Source: CAYXXZ01 sp964469165 (GTDB lineage: Bacteria > Pseudomonadota > Gammaproteobacteria > Pseudomonadales > Porticoccaceae). From it: a DNA stretch of 26,527 bases. This document shows, piece by piece, positions 6,745 through 15,217 of the stretch; the first letter of the stretch is position 1, and each line of letters starts with the position of its first letter. Both the position numbers and the translations under genes were made by a program. The notes under the pieces are model-generated. The model searched no databases. It saw nothing but the letters and a program-made list of their open reading frames with translations, and was not told the DNA's origin. The stretch spans positions 1 through 26,527 of the forward strand of contig CAYXXZ010000039.1 of assembly GCA_964469165.1 (NCBI GenBank), in the 5' to 3' direction.

Positions 6745-8410
6745 CTCCCTGATTTCGCTGATCGCCGGTGACGCCATCGCCGACACCCGGCCCCTGGCGG
6801 CTGCACCGGAGGGCATCGTCGACTGGGGGTGGTTTCGCCGCAGGGTTCGCCATCATGAGGAACGCCTCGCCACGCTTCCCCCCGGCCCCGTCGCCATCCA
6901 CCAGCCCGAGCCCTGCGAGTTCCTGGCCTGCCTGTGGTCCACCTGGCGCCAGGGCAGGGTCGCCGTGCTCTCCGCCAACGGTTTTCGCGACCTTGCCCAC
7001 GCCCTGGCCGAACCTCTTGCGGGCGACATCCGCACCGGCGCCTTCGACCCCGCGGCCCTGCCCGCGGACATGCCGGCGGACACCGCCCTGGTATTGTTCA
7101 CCTCCGGTTCCACCGGCGCCCCACAGCCGGTGCCTAAAAGCCTTGCCCAGCTCGACGCCGAGCTCGCCATGCTGGACGAACTGTGGGGAGATTCGCTGGC
7201 GAATACGCTGGTGGTCAACATGGTGTCGCACCACCATATGTTCGGCCTGCCCTTCGGGCTGCTCTGGCCCCTGGCCCGGGGCGCGCTGTTCCACGCGCGC
7301 CCCGTCCACTATCCCGAGCCCCTCGCAGCCCTGGTACGCACTCACCGCGTCACCCTGATGTGCAGCCCCGTGCACTTGCAGCACCTGCCAGACAGCCTGG
7401 ACGCGGCGGCGCTTCGCGGCCGCGTTGCACGGGTCTTCAGTGCTGGCGCGCCCCTGCCCGAGGACACCGCCGCCCGCTGCCTGGCCCTGTTCGGCAGGAC
7501 GGTGACGGAAATCTACGGCAGCACCGAGACCGGCGCCGTCGCCTGGCGTGAAGAGTCCGCGGGAGACTGGCACTGCCTGCCCGGCATCGACATCGACCAC
7601 CCGCCCGCATCCCGCCAGCTGCGGATTCATTCCCCGGCACTTCCAGAACGGCGCCCCCTGGTCGTGGCGGACTGCGGTGAAATACATTCACCCAATACCT
7701 TCAGCCTCGCCGGGCGCATCGACCGCATCGTCAAGGTGGGAGGCAAACGGGTCTCCCTGACCGCCGTCGAAAACGCCCTGGCGGGCCACCCCTGGGTGCG
7801 GGAGGCCCGGGTGGTGTTGCTGGCGGAACGCAAGGGCCGCCTCGGCGCTGTAGTCTCGCTCAACCATGACGGCAATGCGGCGCTGGTCGACCGCGGCAGG
7901 AACGCCGTCAATGGTCTTTTGAAAGCGCATATCGCCGGGCCGGTTGAACCCATAGCCCTGCCCAGATACTGGCGCTATGTGGCGAGGCTGCCGGTAAACG
8001 GCCAGGGCAAGATTACCGGTGACGCCCTGACAGATCTGTTCATCAGCGAGCGCCAGGGCCGTTTCCCGCTCCTGCTCGACAGCGAGGTATCCGGCGACAG
8101 CTGCCGGCTCACCCTGCACATTCCCGACAACCTCTTCTATTTCAATGGGCATTTCCCCGGCAGGCCGGTGCTGCCCGGCGTGGTGCAGGTCCACTGGGCG
8201 ATTCACTACGCCAGGGAACGGTTCACCGGGCTCGATGAGTTCGCCGGCCTCGAAGCAGTCAAATTCCAGCAGATCGTCCAGCCCGGCATCGTGGTGACCC
8301 TGGAACTGCAATGGCGGCCGGATTGCTCGAAGCTGCATTTCAGCTACCAATCGCCTCGCACCAAGCATGCCAGCGGACGGGTACTGTTCGCGCGAGGGAC
8401 TCCGCCATGA
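6737..8410 (+). CDS. Fused acyl/aryl-ACP ligase (ANL family) and hotdog dehydratase (ApeH-ApeI fusion)
   Basis: The 557-residue protein has two domains. Residues about 1-440 form an AMP-forming ligase: TSGSTGAPQ near residue 121, YGSTETG near 259, GRIDRIVKVGGKRVS near 320 and the C-terminal lysine in PVNGQGKIT near 424. It should adenylate a carboxylic starter, in known systems 4-hydroxybenzoate or a cinnamate, and load it on a carrier protein. Residues about 460-557 form a hotdog dehydratase with the FabA/FabZ-type HFPGRPVLPG motif near 471, which removes water from 3-hydroxyacyl-ACP. In the E. coli/Xenorhabdus system these activities are, as I recall, separate proteins ApeH and ApeI. Start ATG 6737 overlaps the previous gene by 8 bases; a GTG six codons upstream is possible. 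Cytoplasmic. Confidence 0.9.
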   Translation: MVDSLISLIAGDAIADTRPLAAAPEGIVDWGWFRRRVRHHEERLATLPPGPVAIHQPEPCEFLACLWSTWRQGRVAVLSANGFRDLAHALAEPLAGDIRTGAFDPAALPADMPADTALVLFTSGSTGAPQPVPKSLAQLDAELAMLDELWGDSLANTLVVNMVSHHHMFGLPFGLLWPLARGALFHARPVHYPEPLAALVRTHRVTLMCSPVHLQHLPDSLDAAALRGRVARVFSAGAPLPEDTAARCLALFGRTVTEIYGSTETGAVAWREESAGDWHCLPGIDIDHPPASRQLRIHSPALPERRPLVVADCGEIHSPNTFSLAGRIDRIVKVGGKRVSLTAVENALAGHPWVREARVVLLAERKGRLGAVVSLNHDGNAALVDRGRNAVNGLLKAHIAGPVEPIALPRYWRYVARLPVNGQGKITGDALTDLFISERQGRFPLLLDSEVSGDSCRLTLHIPDNLFYFNGHFPGRPVLPGVVQVHWAIHYARERFTGLDEFAGLEAVKFQQIVQPGIVVTLELQWRPDCSKLHFSYQSPRTKHASGRVLFARGTPP

Positions 8411-9171
8411 CTGCCGAAAATTTTCGCGCCTGCGCGGTGCTCCCGGTGTACAACCACCCGGCGGTACTGGAGCGCACGGTGGACGACCTGCTCGGCAGCG
8501 GCCTGCCGGTGGTGCTGGTGGACGATGGCAGTGACGCCCTGTGCCGCGCGCTGATGGACACCATCGCCGCCGGGCGCGGGCAGGTCCACCTGGTGAGACG
8601 CCCCGCCAACGGCGGCAAGGGCGCCGCGGTCAAGGACGGCCTGCGCGCCGCCTTGGCCCTGGGCTTCAGCCATGCCCTCCAGATCGACGCGGACGGCCAG
8701 CACGACACCGTTGACGTGGAACCTTTCATCGGCATCGCCCGGCGCCGCCCGCGCGCCCTGGTGGCAGGCTACCCGGCCTACGATGCCAGCGTGCCCCGCC
8801 ACCGCTACTACGCCCGCTATGCCACCCACGTCTGGGTGTGGATCAACACCCTGTCCACCCGCATCCGCGATGCCATGTGCGGCTTTCGGGTTTATCCGCT
8901 GGCCGAGGCCTGCGCACTGCTGGACAGGCATCCCATGGGCAGCCGCATGGAATTCGACGTGGAATTCATCGTCCGCTGGCAGTGGGCGGGGCTTCCCCTC
9001 GAACAGCGGCAAACCCGGGTGACCTACCCCGAAGACGGCATCTCCCACTTCCGTCTGTGGCGCGACAATGTCCTGATTTCAGGGACGCATGCCCGGCTGT
9101 TTCTCACCATGCTGACGCGCCTGCCAACACTGCTGGCACGGCGCCTGCGCCGCCCGGGGAACGCCCCGTGA
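8407..9171 (+). CDS. Family 2 glycosyltransferase (DPM1-like)
   Basis: The 254-residue product is a GT-A fold family 2 glycosyltransferase: VLPVYNHP at the start of the Rossmann-like domain, VVLVDDGSD around residue 40, the NGGKGAAVKDGL loop near 70 and the DxD-type QIDADGQHD near 95. It lacks obvious transmembrane helices, so it probably acts at the cytoplasmic face of the inner membrane. In APE operons a glycosyltransferase and a LpxL-like acyltransferase sit here and are thought to attach sugar and acyl groups while anchoring the polyene. ATG 8407 overlaps the preceding stop by 4 bases; the longer open frame from 8311 is rejected for that reason. The next gene overlaps its stop as GTGA. 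Sugar donor and acceptor are unknown. Confidence 0.88.
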   Translation: MTAENFRACAVLPVYNHPAVLERTVDDLLGSGLPVVLVDDGSDALCRALMDTIAAGRGQVHLVRRPANGGKGAAVKDGLRAALALGFSHALQIDADGQHDTVDVEPFIGIARRRPRALVAGYPAYDASVPRHRYYARYATHVWVWINTLSTRIRDAMCGFRVYPLAEACALLDRHPMGSRMEFDVEFIVRWQWAGLPLEQRQTRVTYPEDGISHFRLWRDNVLISGTHARLFLTMLTRLPTLLARRLRRPGNAP

Positions 9172-10124
9172 GCCCCGCGGACCATTGGGCGGCGCGCCCC
9201 GAGACCGCCACCCTGCGGGGCATGCGCCTGCTGATCGCGGTCTACCGCCACGGCGGCATATGGCCATTCCGCCTGTGCCTGGCGCCCGTGGTGCTGTGCT
9301 ACGCGCTGTTCCACGGCCGCGCGCGGCGGGCCTCCGCCGACTATCGTGCGCGCATGCACCGTATCAACCCGGCGTTCCCGCCGCCGCGCCCCTGGCATTT
9401 CGTCCGCCATCTGTGGCAGTTCGCCAACGCCCTGCTGGACAAACTGGCCGTGTGGATGGGCGACATCACCCGGGACCGCGTGATGCTCCACGGCAGCGAC
9501 ACCATCGACGACCTGTTGCAACGGCGGCGGGGCGCCCTGATCCTGATTTCCCACCTGGGCAACTTCGAGATCTGCCAGGCGCTGTCCGAAACCCGGCCCG
9601 GGCTCCGGCTCACGGTCCTCCACCACACCGCCAACGCCGCCAAGTTCAACGCCATACTGGCCCAGTACAACAGGGAGTCCCGGATCGAGCTGCTCCAGGT
9701 CGCCGATCTCGACGTGGCCACCGCCATCCGCCTCAACGAAAAGATCGGTGCCGGCGAATTCGTCGCCATTGCCGCCGACCGGGTGGCGATCGACAACGAC
9801 CGCAGCCTCAGCCTGGACTTTCTCGGCGCACCCGCCCCTTTCCCCCTCGGCCCCTTCGCCCTGGCCGTGGCGCTGGAAGCACCGGTGCTGACCATTCACT
9901 GCCTCAAGCACAGCGGCCGCTACCACATCCATTTCGATGTTCTGTGGCAGGGCGGCGCGGTACCCCGCAACCGCCGCGGCGCGCAGCGCCACGCCCTCGC
10001 CAGGGCCTTCGCGGCGCGGCTCGCCCACCACTGCCTGGCGGCGCCCTGGCAGTGGTACAACTTCTTTCCCTTTTGGGAGTCCGCCCGTGTGGCGCACGAC
10101 CCGCAGTTCCGCGATGACAGGTGA
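9168..10124 (+). CDS. LpxL/HtrB-like lysophospholipid acyltransferase family protein
   Basis: The 318-residue protein belongs to the lipid A acyltransferase-like family (COG4261 type). It shows SHLGNFEICQAL near residue 128, the HxxxxE-like catalytic block of LpxL enzymes, then an AADRVAIDN segment near 205 and LGAPAPFPLGPFALA, which correspond to the later conserved blocks. One hydrophobic stretch near the N-terminus (WPFRLCLAPVVLCYALF) suggests membrane association. The gene starts with GTG at 9168 in a GTGA overlap with the glycosyltransferase stop. In several relatives I believe the glycosyltransferase and this acyltransferase are one polypeptide (ApeJ); here they are two overlapping frames. 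It likely acylates the polyene anchor; the donor could be the polyene-ACP. Substrate is inferred. Confidence 0.85.
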   Translation: MSPADHWAARPETATLRGMRLLIAVYRHGGIWPFRLCLAPVVLCYALFHGRARRASADYRARMHRINPAFPPPRPWHFVRHLWQFANALLDKLAVWMGDITRDRVMLHGSDTIDDLLQRRRGALILISHLGNFEICQALSETRPGLRLTVLHHTANAAKFNAILAQYNRESRIELLQVADLDVATAIRLNEKIGAGEFVAIAADRVAIDNDRSLSLDFLGAPAPFPLGPFALAVALEAPVLTIHCLKHSGRYHIHFDVLWQGGAVPRNRRGAQRHALARAFAARLAHHCLAAPWQWYNFFPFWESARVAHDPQFRDDR

Positions 10125-10128
10125 CGCC

Positions 10129-10554
10129 ATGTCCGACAGCCCGCCCCTCCCCAGTGCCGAAATCATCTTCGAGATTCCATTCCACGACGTGGATTCGGCA
10201 CAGGTGGCCTGGCACGGCCACTACAGCAAATACTTCGAACTGGCGCGCTGCGCGCTGCTCGACCGGATCGACTACAACTATCCCCAGATGAGCGCGTCCG
10301 GGTACTTTTGGCCGGTGATCGACATGCACATCCGCTATGTGGCTCCCGCCAGTTTCCAGCAGAAGATCCGGGTGACCGCCACTCTCGTGGAGTGGGAGAA
10401 CCGCCTGCGCATCGACTACCTGATCGCCGACCTTACCACCGGCAAACGGCTCACCAAGGGCCATACCATCCAGGTGGCCGTCGCCATGGACAGCGGCGAC
10501 ATGCAGTTCGCCTCGCCGCCGGTCCTGGCCCACAAGCTGGGACTGTTGCCGTGA
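10129..10554 (+). CDS. apeK: 4-hydroxybenzoyl-CoA-type thioesterase (ApeK-like)
   Basis: The 141-residue hotdog-fold protein has FHDVDSAQVAWHGHYSKYFELAR at the N-terminus, matching the 4HBT/YbgC pattern in which the Asp (here in DVDSAQVAWHGHY) lies at the helix start and acts in thioester hydrolysis. It ends with a compact beta region. In characterised APE systems ApeK is a thioesterase that may release or edit aberrant acyl-ACP intermediates. ATG 10129 is preceded by AGGTGA at suitable spacing and follows the previous stop by 4 bases; ATG 10114 would add five residues. Its stop overlaps the next start (GTGA). Cytoplasmic. Confidence 0.88.
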   Translation: MSDSPPLPSAEIIFEIPFHDVDSAQVAWHGHYSKYFELARCALLDRIDYNYPQMSASGYFWPVIDMHIRYVAPASFQQKIRVTATLVEWENRLRIDYLIADLTTGKRLTKGHTIQVAVAMDSGDMQFASPPVLAHKLGLLP

Positions 10555-11135
10555 TCCGGCCGCTGGCAGGACTTCTGCTGTGGCTGCTGTGGCTGCCGGC
10601 GGCCTGGGCCGCGCAGGAGGAAGGGGATGGACTGCCGCTGTCGCTGATCGCCCACCTGGCGGATACCGAATACCTCGAGGGGAATTTTGAACAGGTCCGC
10701 CACGTCGCCGTGCTGGCAGTGCCGCTGCGTTCCTCCGGCACCTTCCGCTATCAGCGCGTCGAAGGCATCACATGGCGCACCACGGCGCCCCTGGCCGGCG
10801 AAGTGCGGGTAACCCCGCGGGACGGCGTGGTCGCGGTGGACGAGGCGGGCAATATCCGGCCAATTCCCGCCACGGAGACGGTGGCGGGAATTTTCCTGGG
10901 AATCTTTTCCGGCGACACCGAGCGCCTGGCAGCGTATTTCGCCCTTGCGCCCGAGCCTCGCAGCGACGGCTGGTCGCTGCGCCTCACCCCACTCCTGCCG
11001 GGCATGGCGAGCCAGATAGACAGCATCCTGGTGGAAGGCGGGGACCACGTAGACCACGTGGACATACGTGAGGCGAACGGCGACCGCAGTGAGTTGACCC
11101 TGCGGGTAACCGCGCGCCGCGAGGCCGGCCGCTGA
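10551..11135 (+). CDS. apeL: LolA-like outer membrane lipoprotein carrier protein
   Basis: The 194-residue product has a Sec signal peptide (IRPLAGLLLWLLWLPAAWA) and a mature domain with the LolA-like sequence GNFEQVRHVAVLAVPLRSSG, then FRYQRVEGITWRTTAPL, corresponding to the 'F-Q-R-l---l-S-G-f-y---g-l-W-t--P' pattern of LolA-related carriers. It should be periplasmic and bind a hydrophobic ligand in a half beta-barrel. In an APE operon the obvious job is to carry the lipid-linked polyene across the periplasm after the MMPL exporter delivers it; this is inference from family and context. The GTG start overlaps the thioesterase stop by 4 bases, and its stop overlaps the exporter ATG by one base (TGATG). 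Confidence 0.87.
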   Translation: MIRPLAGLLLWLLWLPAAWAAQEEGDGLPLSLIAHLADTEYLEGNFEQVRHVAVLAVPLRSSGTFRYQRVEGITWRTTAPLAGEVRVTPRDGVVAVDEAGNIRPIPATETVAGIFLGIFSGDTERLAAYFALAPEPRSDGWSLRLTPLLPGMASQIDSILVEGGDHVDHVDIREANGDRSELTLRVTARREAGR

Positions 11136-13429
11136 TGGCTCTCCAGCGCTCCCGTCCGGTACTGATCTGGACCGCCCTGCTGCTCCTGGCGGCACTCTAT
11201 TGCGCCTCGCGCCTGGCGGCTGGCAACGCCTTTGAGAGCAACATCCTCGGCCTGATACCGGACGCCGGCGGCGACCTGGAACTCGCCCGGCTCGCCGCCG
11301 AGCGTCTCGACAGGGGCTTTATCGTACTGATATCCCACCCCGACGGGGACAGCGCGCGGCGGCTCACCGGCGAACTGCGGCAGCAGCTCGCCGCGCGGGG
11401 CTCGATCACGACCGGGGAGGACGCGGACCCGCTCGCGACCTTGCGGGACTTCTTTGCCCCCTACCGCCACCAGTTGCTGTCAGGTGAACTGCGCGACGCC
11501 CTGCAAAACCGCACCCCCGAGTCCCTGGCGGACGACCTGCTGCGCGAACTCCACAGCCCGGTGCCCGCCCCGCGCCTCTACGACCTGGCGCACGACCCCT
11601 TCAATCTCGGCGGCCGCTGGCTGCAGGCACTGTTCGCCGGCGCCGGCCAGTTCGAGGGCAGCGACCTGCCCGCCCTGCGCCGCGACGGCCAGACCTGGCG
11701 GCTGCTGCGAGGCGAGTTGGCCGGCAGCCCCCTCGACCCCGCCAGCCAGGGTGTGGCGGATACCGTGGCGGACTTCGCCGCAGCCCATCCGGACATTCGC
11801 CTGCTCAGATCCGGGCTCGTGTTCCACGCCGCCGAGGCCAGCCGCCTTGCGCGCTTCGAAATTTCCACCATCGGCATCGGCTCCCTGCTGGGAAGCCTGC
11901 TGCTGGTACTACTGGTGTTCCGCTCCCGGCAGGCCTTCGCCGCCATCGCCTTCACCCTGGTCAGCAGCGTTCTGGTGGCCATGTCGGCAAGCTTCGCCGT
12001 GTTCGACAGGATCCACCTGGTCACCCTGGCCTTCGGGTCCACCCTCCTGGGCCTGGCGGTGGACTTCTGCTTTCATTTCCTCGTCAAGCACCAGGTTCTG
12101 CGGGACGCCGCGGCGGCTGGGCGCCTGATACGGCGCGGCGTCCTGCTCAGCGCCTGTTCCAGTATCGCCGCCTACCTGATCCAGTTGTGGTCCCCCTTTC
12201 CGGGCCTGCACCAGTTCGCCGTGTTCATGGCCGCCGGCCTGCTGGGCGCCTGGGGCGCCGTGGCCGTGCTGTGGCACTGCTACCGGGCGCCGCACTCGAG
12301 AGCGTTCGACCGCTGGAGAACGCTGTACCCCCGCTACCTGGCGGGGACGTACCTGCGGCTCGCGGCGCGGCGCTGGCCGTGGCTGCTGATCCTGGCGGTG
12401 GCGACGCCAGCCCTCGGGCTGTGGATCACGGCGCAGGGAGGCCGCGACGACATCCGCCTGCTCAACACCTCGAGTGCAGCGCTGCTGGACAGCGAGCGGC
12501 AGGCGCGGGCACTGCTCGGCGGCGTGGACAGCCAGCGTTACTGGGCCGTGCAGGGCGGCGGGTCGCAGCAGGTACTGGAACGCATGGAGCGGCTGGTGAC
12601 GCTCCTGGAAGAGAGCGGCCCGCGATCTCCGGTGATGGCGGCGGTACAGATGGTGCCCTCCCTGTCCCGCCAGCGCGAGGACCATGCCCTGGTGGCGGAC
12701 AAGCTCTACGGTTCCGACGGCGCCATCGCCAGCTTCTGCGCCCGCCTCGGCAGCGACTGCCGGGAATGGCGCGCGCTCCCCGGCGACTTCCGCGACAGCC
12801 TGATTCCGGAGAACGTGCCAGCGGACGTGGCCAGCCTGTTTCCGGCACTGCGGCTCGTCGACGGTCGGCAGGGCCTGGTGCTCGTTCAACAGGGTGCAGA
12901 AACAGCGCCGGAGACGCGCCAGGCCGCGGGAGAATTGCCCGGCGTGCGTGTAGTGGACCAGGTGGCGGCACTGTCCGCCACCCTTGAGCGGCTGCGCACT
13001 GAAACCACCCTGCTGCTGGCGACGTTCGTCGCCCTGTTCACCCTGGTCTGCACGGTGGGATTCGGCCGCCGCGGGCTGCTGGTCGCCGCCTCCGTGCTCA
13101 TCTCCCTGTTCGCCAGCCTGGCATCATCCGCCGCCGGCGGGGTGACCCTGTTCCACATCCTGGCCCTGCTGCTGGTGCTCGGGCTGTCCGTGGATACGGC
13201 CGTGTTCTATCTGGAACTCGGCCTCGACGGCGAGACCTGGCTGGCCGCAACCCTGGCGATCTTCACCTCGCTGCTGGCTTTCGGCCTGTTGTCCCTGAGC
13301 CGGATGCCAGTACTGCACCATTTCGGCACCGTGGTATTCGCCGGGCTGCTGTGCAGTTGGCTGATCACACCGCTATTGTTCCACCTGCTGAGACTGACAC
13401 CTTCACGAAAGGACGCAACGCATGACTGA
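11135..13429 (+). CDS. apeM: MMPL/RND-family exporter
   Basis: This 764-residue inner-membrane protein has the MMPL/RND architecture: one N-terminal helix, a large periplasmic loop (about 30-240), a helix bundle (about 245-385), a second helix near 410, a second loop (about 430-620) and a final bundle to the end. Each bundle has the proton-relay-type helix with a conserved Asp: LGLAVDFCFHF near 305 and LGLSVDTAVFYLE near 682. It should use proton motive force to move the polyene lipid out of the inner membrane, handing it to the LolA-like protein encoded just before. Its stop overlaps the next ATG by 8 bases. Family is firm; the cargo is inferred from context. Confidence 0.9.
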   Translation: MALQRSRPVLIWTALLLLAALYCASRLAAGNAFESNILGLIPDAGGDLELARLAAERLDRGFIVLISHPDGDSARRLTGELRQQLAARGSITTGEDADPLATLRDFFAPYRHQLLSGELRDALQNRTPESLADDLLRELHSPVPAPRLYDLAHDPFNLGGRWLQALFAGAGQFEGSDLPALRRDGQTWRLLRGELAGSPLDPASQGVADTVADFAAAHPDIRLLRSGLVFHAAEASRLARFEISTIGIGSLLGSLLLVLLVFRSRQAFAAIAFTLVSSVLVAMSASFAVFDRIHLVTLAFGSTLLGLAVDFCFHFLVKHQVLRDAAAAGRLIRRGVLLSACSSIAAYLIQLWSPFPGLHQFAVFMAAGLLGAWGAVAVLWHCYRAPHSRAFDRWRTLYPRYLAGTYLRLAARRWPWLLILAVATPALGLWITAQGGRDDIRLLNTSSAALLDSERQARALLGGVDSQRYWAVQGGGSQQVLERMERLVTLLEESGPRSPVMAAVQMVPSLSRQREDHALVADKLYGSDGAIASFCARLGSDCREWRALPGDFRDSLIPENVPADVASLFPALRLVDGRQGLVLVQQGAETAPETRQAAGELPGVRVVDQVAALSATLERLRTETTLLLATFVALFTLVCTVGFGRRGLLVAASVLISLFASLASSAAGGVTLFHILALLLVLGLSVDTAVFYLELGLDGETWLAATLAIFTSLLAFGLLSLSRMPVLHHFGTVVFAGLLCSWLITPLLFHLLRLTPSRKDATHD

Positions 13430-14657
13430 AACCACCGATGTCGCCATCATCGGCGCCGGCCCCTCCGGCGCCATAGCCGCCGCCCTGCTGCGCCAGCACG
13501 GGCTCCGGGTGACCGTTCTCGAACAGGCGACCTTCCCGCGCTTCTCCATCGGCGAGAGCCTGCTGCCCCAGTGCATGGAGTTCGTCCACGAGGCGGGCAT
13601 GGCACAGGCCGTCGACCGGGCCGGCTTCCAGTACAAGAACGGCGCTGCCTTCGTCCGCAACGGCGACTACGCCACTTTCGACTTCCGCGATAAGTTCAGC
13701 AGTGGGCCGGGCACCACCTACCAGGTCCAGCGCGCCGACTTCGACCACCTGCTGGCCGACCAGGCGGCCGCCACGGGCGCCGAGGTGCGTTTCGGGCATC
13801 GCATCGAAGCCTTCCATTACCGGGACGACGGACTGCCGGTGCTCAGCTATCGCGACGACCTGGACCGGCAATGCCAGCTGAACGCCGGGTTCGTCCTCGA
13901 TGCATCGGGTTTCGGCCGCGTGCTGCCGCGCCTGCTGGATCTGGAAGTGCCCTCCGACTTCCCCGTGCGGATGGCCGTGTTCACCCACATCGCTGACCAT
14001 ATCAGCAACCCCAACCACGACCGGGACAAAATCCTGATCGTGGTACACCCGGAATTCGACGACGTGTGGTACTGGCTCATTCCCTTCAGCAACGGCCGCT
14101 GCTCGGTGGGTGTGGTAGCCCGCAAGGACTATTTCAGTGGCGATACCGGCACGCCGGAACAACTCCTCGCGCAGCTCAGGAGCGCCATCGGCGAAAGCCC
14201 CGACCTGTCCGCACTGCTTGTCGATGCGGTGTTCGACACCCCTGCCCGCCACATCGGCGGCTATGCCTGCAGCGTCAAGTCCCTGTGGGGCCCGGGCTTC
14301 GCCCTGCTGGGCAATGCCGGGGAATTCCTCGACCCGGTGTTTTCCTCCGGCGTAACCATCGCGATGAAATCCGCCAGCCTTTCCGCCCCCCTCGTGGCGC
14401 GACAACTGGCCGGCGGGGCCGTCGACTGGGAACGGGAGTACGCCGAGCCCCTGCGCCTCGGCGTGGACACCTTCCGCACCTACGTGGGCGGCTGGTACGA
14501 CGGCTCCTTCCAGAAGGTGATCTTCTCCCCGCGCCATCAGCCCCAGGTGCGGGCGATGATTTCCTCCATCCTGGCCGGTTACGCCTGGGATACCGCCAAC
14601 CCCTTCGTGCGTGAGTCCCGGCGCCGCCTTGCCGCGCTGGTGGAAGTGTGCCGGTGA
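13422..14657 (+). CDS. FAD-dependent oxidoreductase with flavin-halogenase WxWxIP motif
   Basis: The 411-residue flavoprotein starts with the FAD-binding GAGPSGAIAA, then FSIGESLLPQ, a pattern shared by flavin-dependent halogenases and geranylgeranyl-reductase-like enzymes. It contains an exact WxWxIP motif, WYWLIP at residues 216-221, the signature of tryptophan/phenol halogenases, and GFQYKNGAAF with Lys72, near the position of the catalytic lysine in phenolic halogenases. A later LLGNAGEFLDPVFSSGV block is the second FAD site. Related genes occur in flexirubin and xanthomonadin clusters, where halogenated or brominated polyenes are known. It could halogenate the aryl ring or chain here, or may be an inactive or oxidase variant. 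AAGGA precedes the ATG; the gene overlaps both neighbours by 4-8 bases. Confidence 0.85.
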   Translation: MTETTDVAIIGAGPSGAIAAALLRQHGLRVTVLEQATFPRFSIGESLLPQCMEFVHEAGMAQAVDRAGFQYKNGAAFVRNGDYATFDFRDKFSSGPGTTYQVQRADFDHLLADQAAATGAEVRFGHRIEAFHYRDDGLPVLSYRDDLDRQCQLNAGFVLDASGFGRVLPRLLDLEVPSDFPVRMAVFTHIADHISNPNHDRDKILIVVHPEFDDVWYWLIPFSNGRCSVGVVARKDYFSGDTGTPEQLLAQLRSAIGESPDLSALLVDAVFDTPARHIGGYACSVKSLWGPGFALLGNAGEFLDPVFSSGVTIAMKSASLSAPLVARQLAGGAVDWEREYAEPLRLGVDTFRTYVGGWYDGSFQKVIFSPRHQPQVRAMISSILAGYAWDTANPFVRESRRRLAALVEVCR

Positions 14658-15217
14658 GAGCGCTCGCGGCATTCGTGCTCGCCGCCGCGATCGGCGGCTG
14701 CGCGGGGCCCGGCGCCCTGCCGCGCCACGCGCAGCCGCCCCTGCCCGCGCCCGCCGGACTGCCCTGCTGCTGGCAGAGCCAGGAACAGGTTCATGTCAGT
14801 GCCCAGGGCGCGGATCAAACCCTGCTGGCAGCGGTGGCGGTCACCCCCGGCAAACTCACCCTGGTGGCCTTTGACGGCCTGGGCCGGCGCCTGGTGACGG
14901 TGGTCCACACCGGTGGCGAACCGCAGACCCTGGATGCTCCGCCGGGCTGGTCCGCCGAACTGTCCCACCAGTTGCTGCTGGCAATCTACCTGCACAACCT
15001 GGCCCTGGACCAGTGGCGCTTCGACGATCCCGGCTGGTCCGTGGTCGAGGCCACCGCGCGGGAAAGTCGTATCAGGTCCCTGCGCTACGGCAAGCGGGAA
15101 CTGGTGCGGCTCAGCTACGCCACCCCGGGTGATGGGGGAGACAGCGCCCGCGATGTGGAGTACATCGGGCGCGACATCCGCCTCGGCATTCTCACCCTTT
15201 CGAGGGCCGATTTGTGA
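14654..15217 (+). CDS. apeN: DUF3261-type lipoprotein (ApeN position)
   Basis: The 187-residue product starts MRALAAFVLAAAIGGC, a signal peptide with lipobox IGGC; the residue after Cys is Ala, compatible with sorting to the outer membrane. The mature part begins with a proline/alanine-rich linker and then a compact domain with LVAFDGLGRRLVTVVHTGG and LLLAIYLHNLALDQW. Lipoproteins of the DUF3261 kind are standard in APE and related clusters and may help insert the polyene into the outer membrane, like LolB receives cargo from LolA; that analogy is inference. GTG 14654 overlaps the flavoprotein stop by 4 bases; a GTG two codons earlier is possible but less fitting. The next gene also begins as GTGA on its stop. 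Confidence 0.82.
   Translation: MRALAAFVLAAAIGGCAGPGALPRHAQPPLPAPAGLPCCWQSQEQVHVSAQGADQTLLAAVAVTPGKLTLVAFDGLGRRLVTVVHTGGEPQTLDAPPGWSAELSHQLLLAIYLHNLALDQWRFDDPGWSVVEATARESRIRSLRYGKRELVRLSYATPGDGGDSARDVEYIGRDIRLGILTLSRADL

Noticed and set aside
9024..10166. 380-codon minus-strand open frame
   Set aside because: Antisense to the acyltransferase gene; glycine/glutamine/valine-rich composition typical of GC-rich shadow frames.
13365..14672. 435-codon minus-strand open frame
   Set aside because: Antisense to the flavoprotein gene, which has clear FAD and WxWxIP motifs; no domain in the reverse frame.
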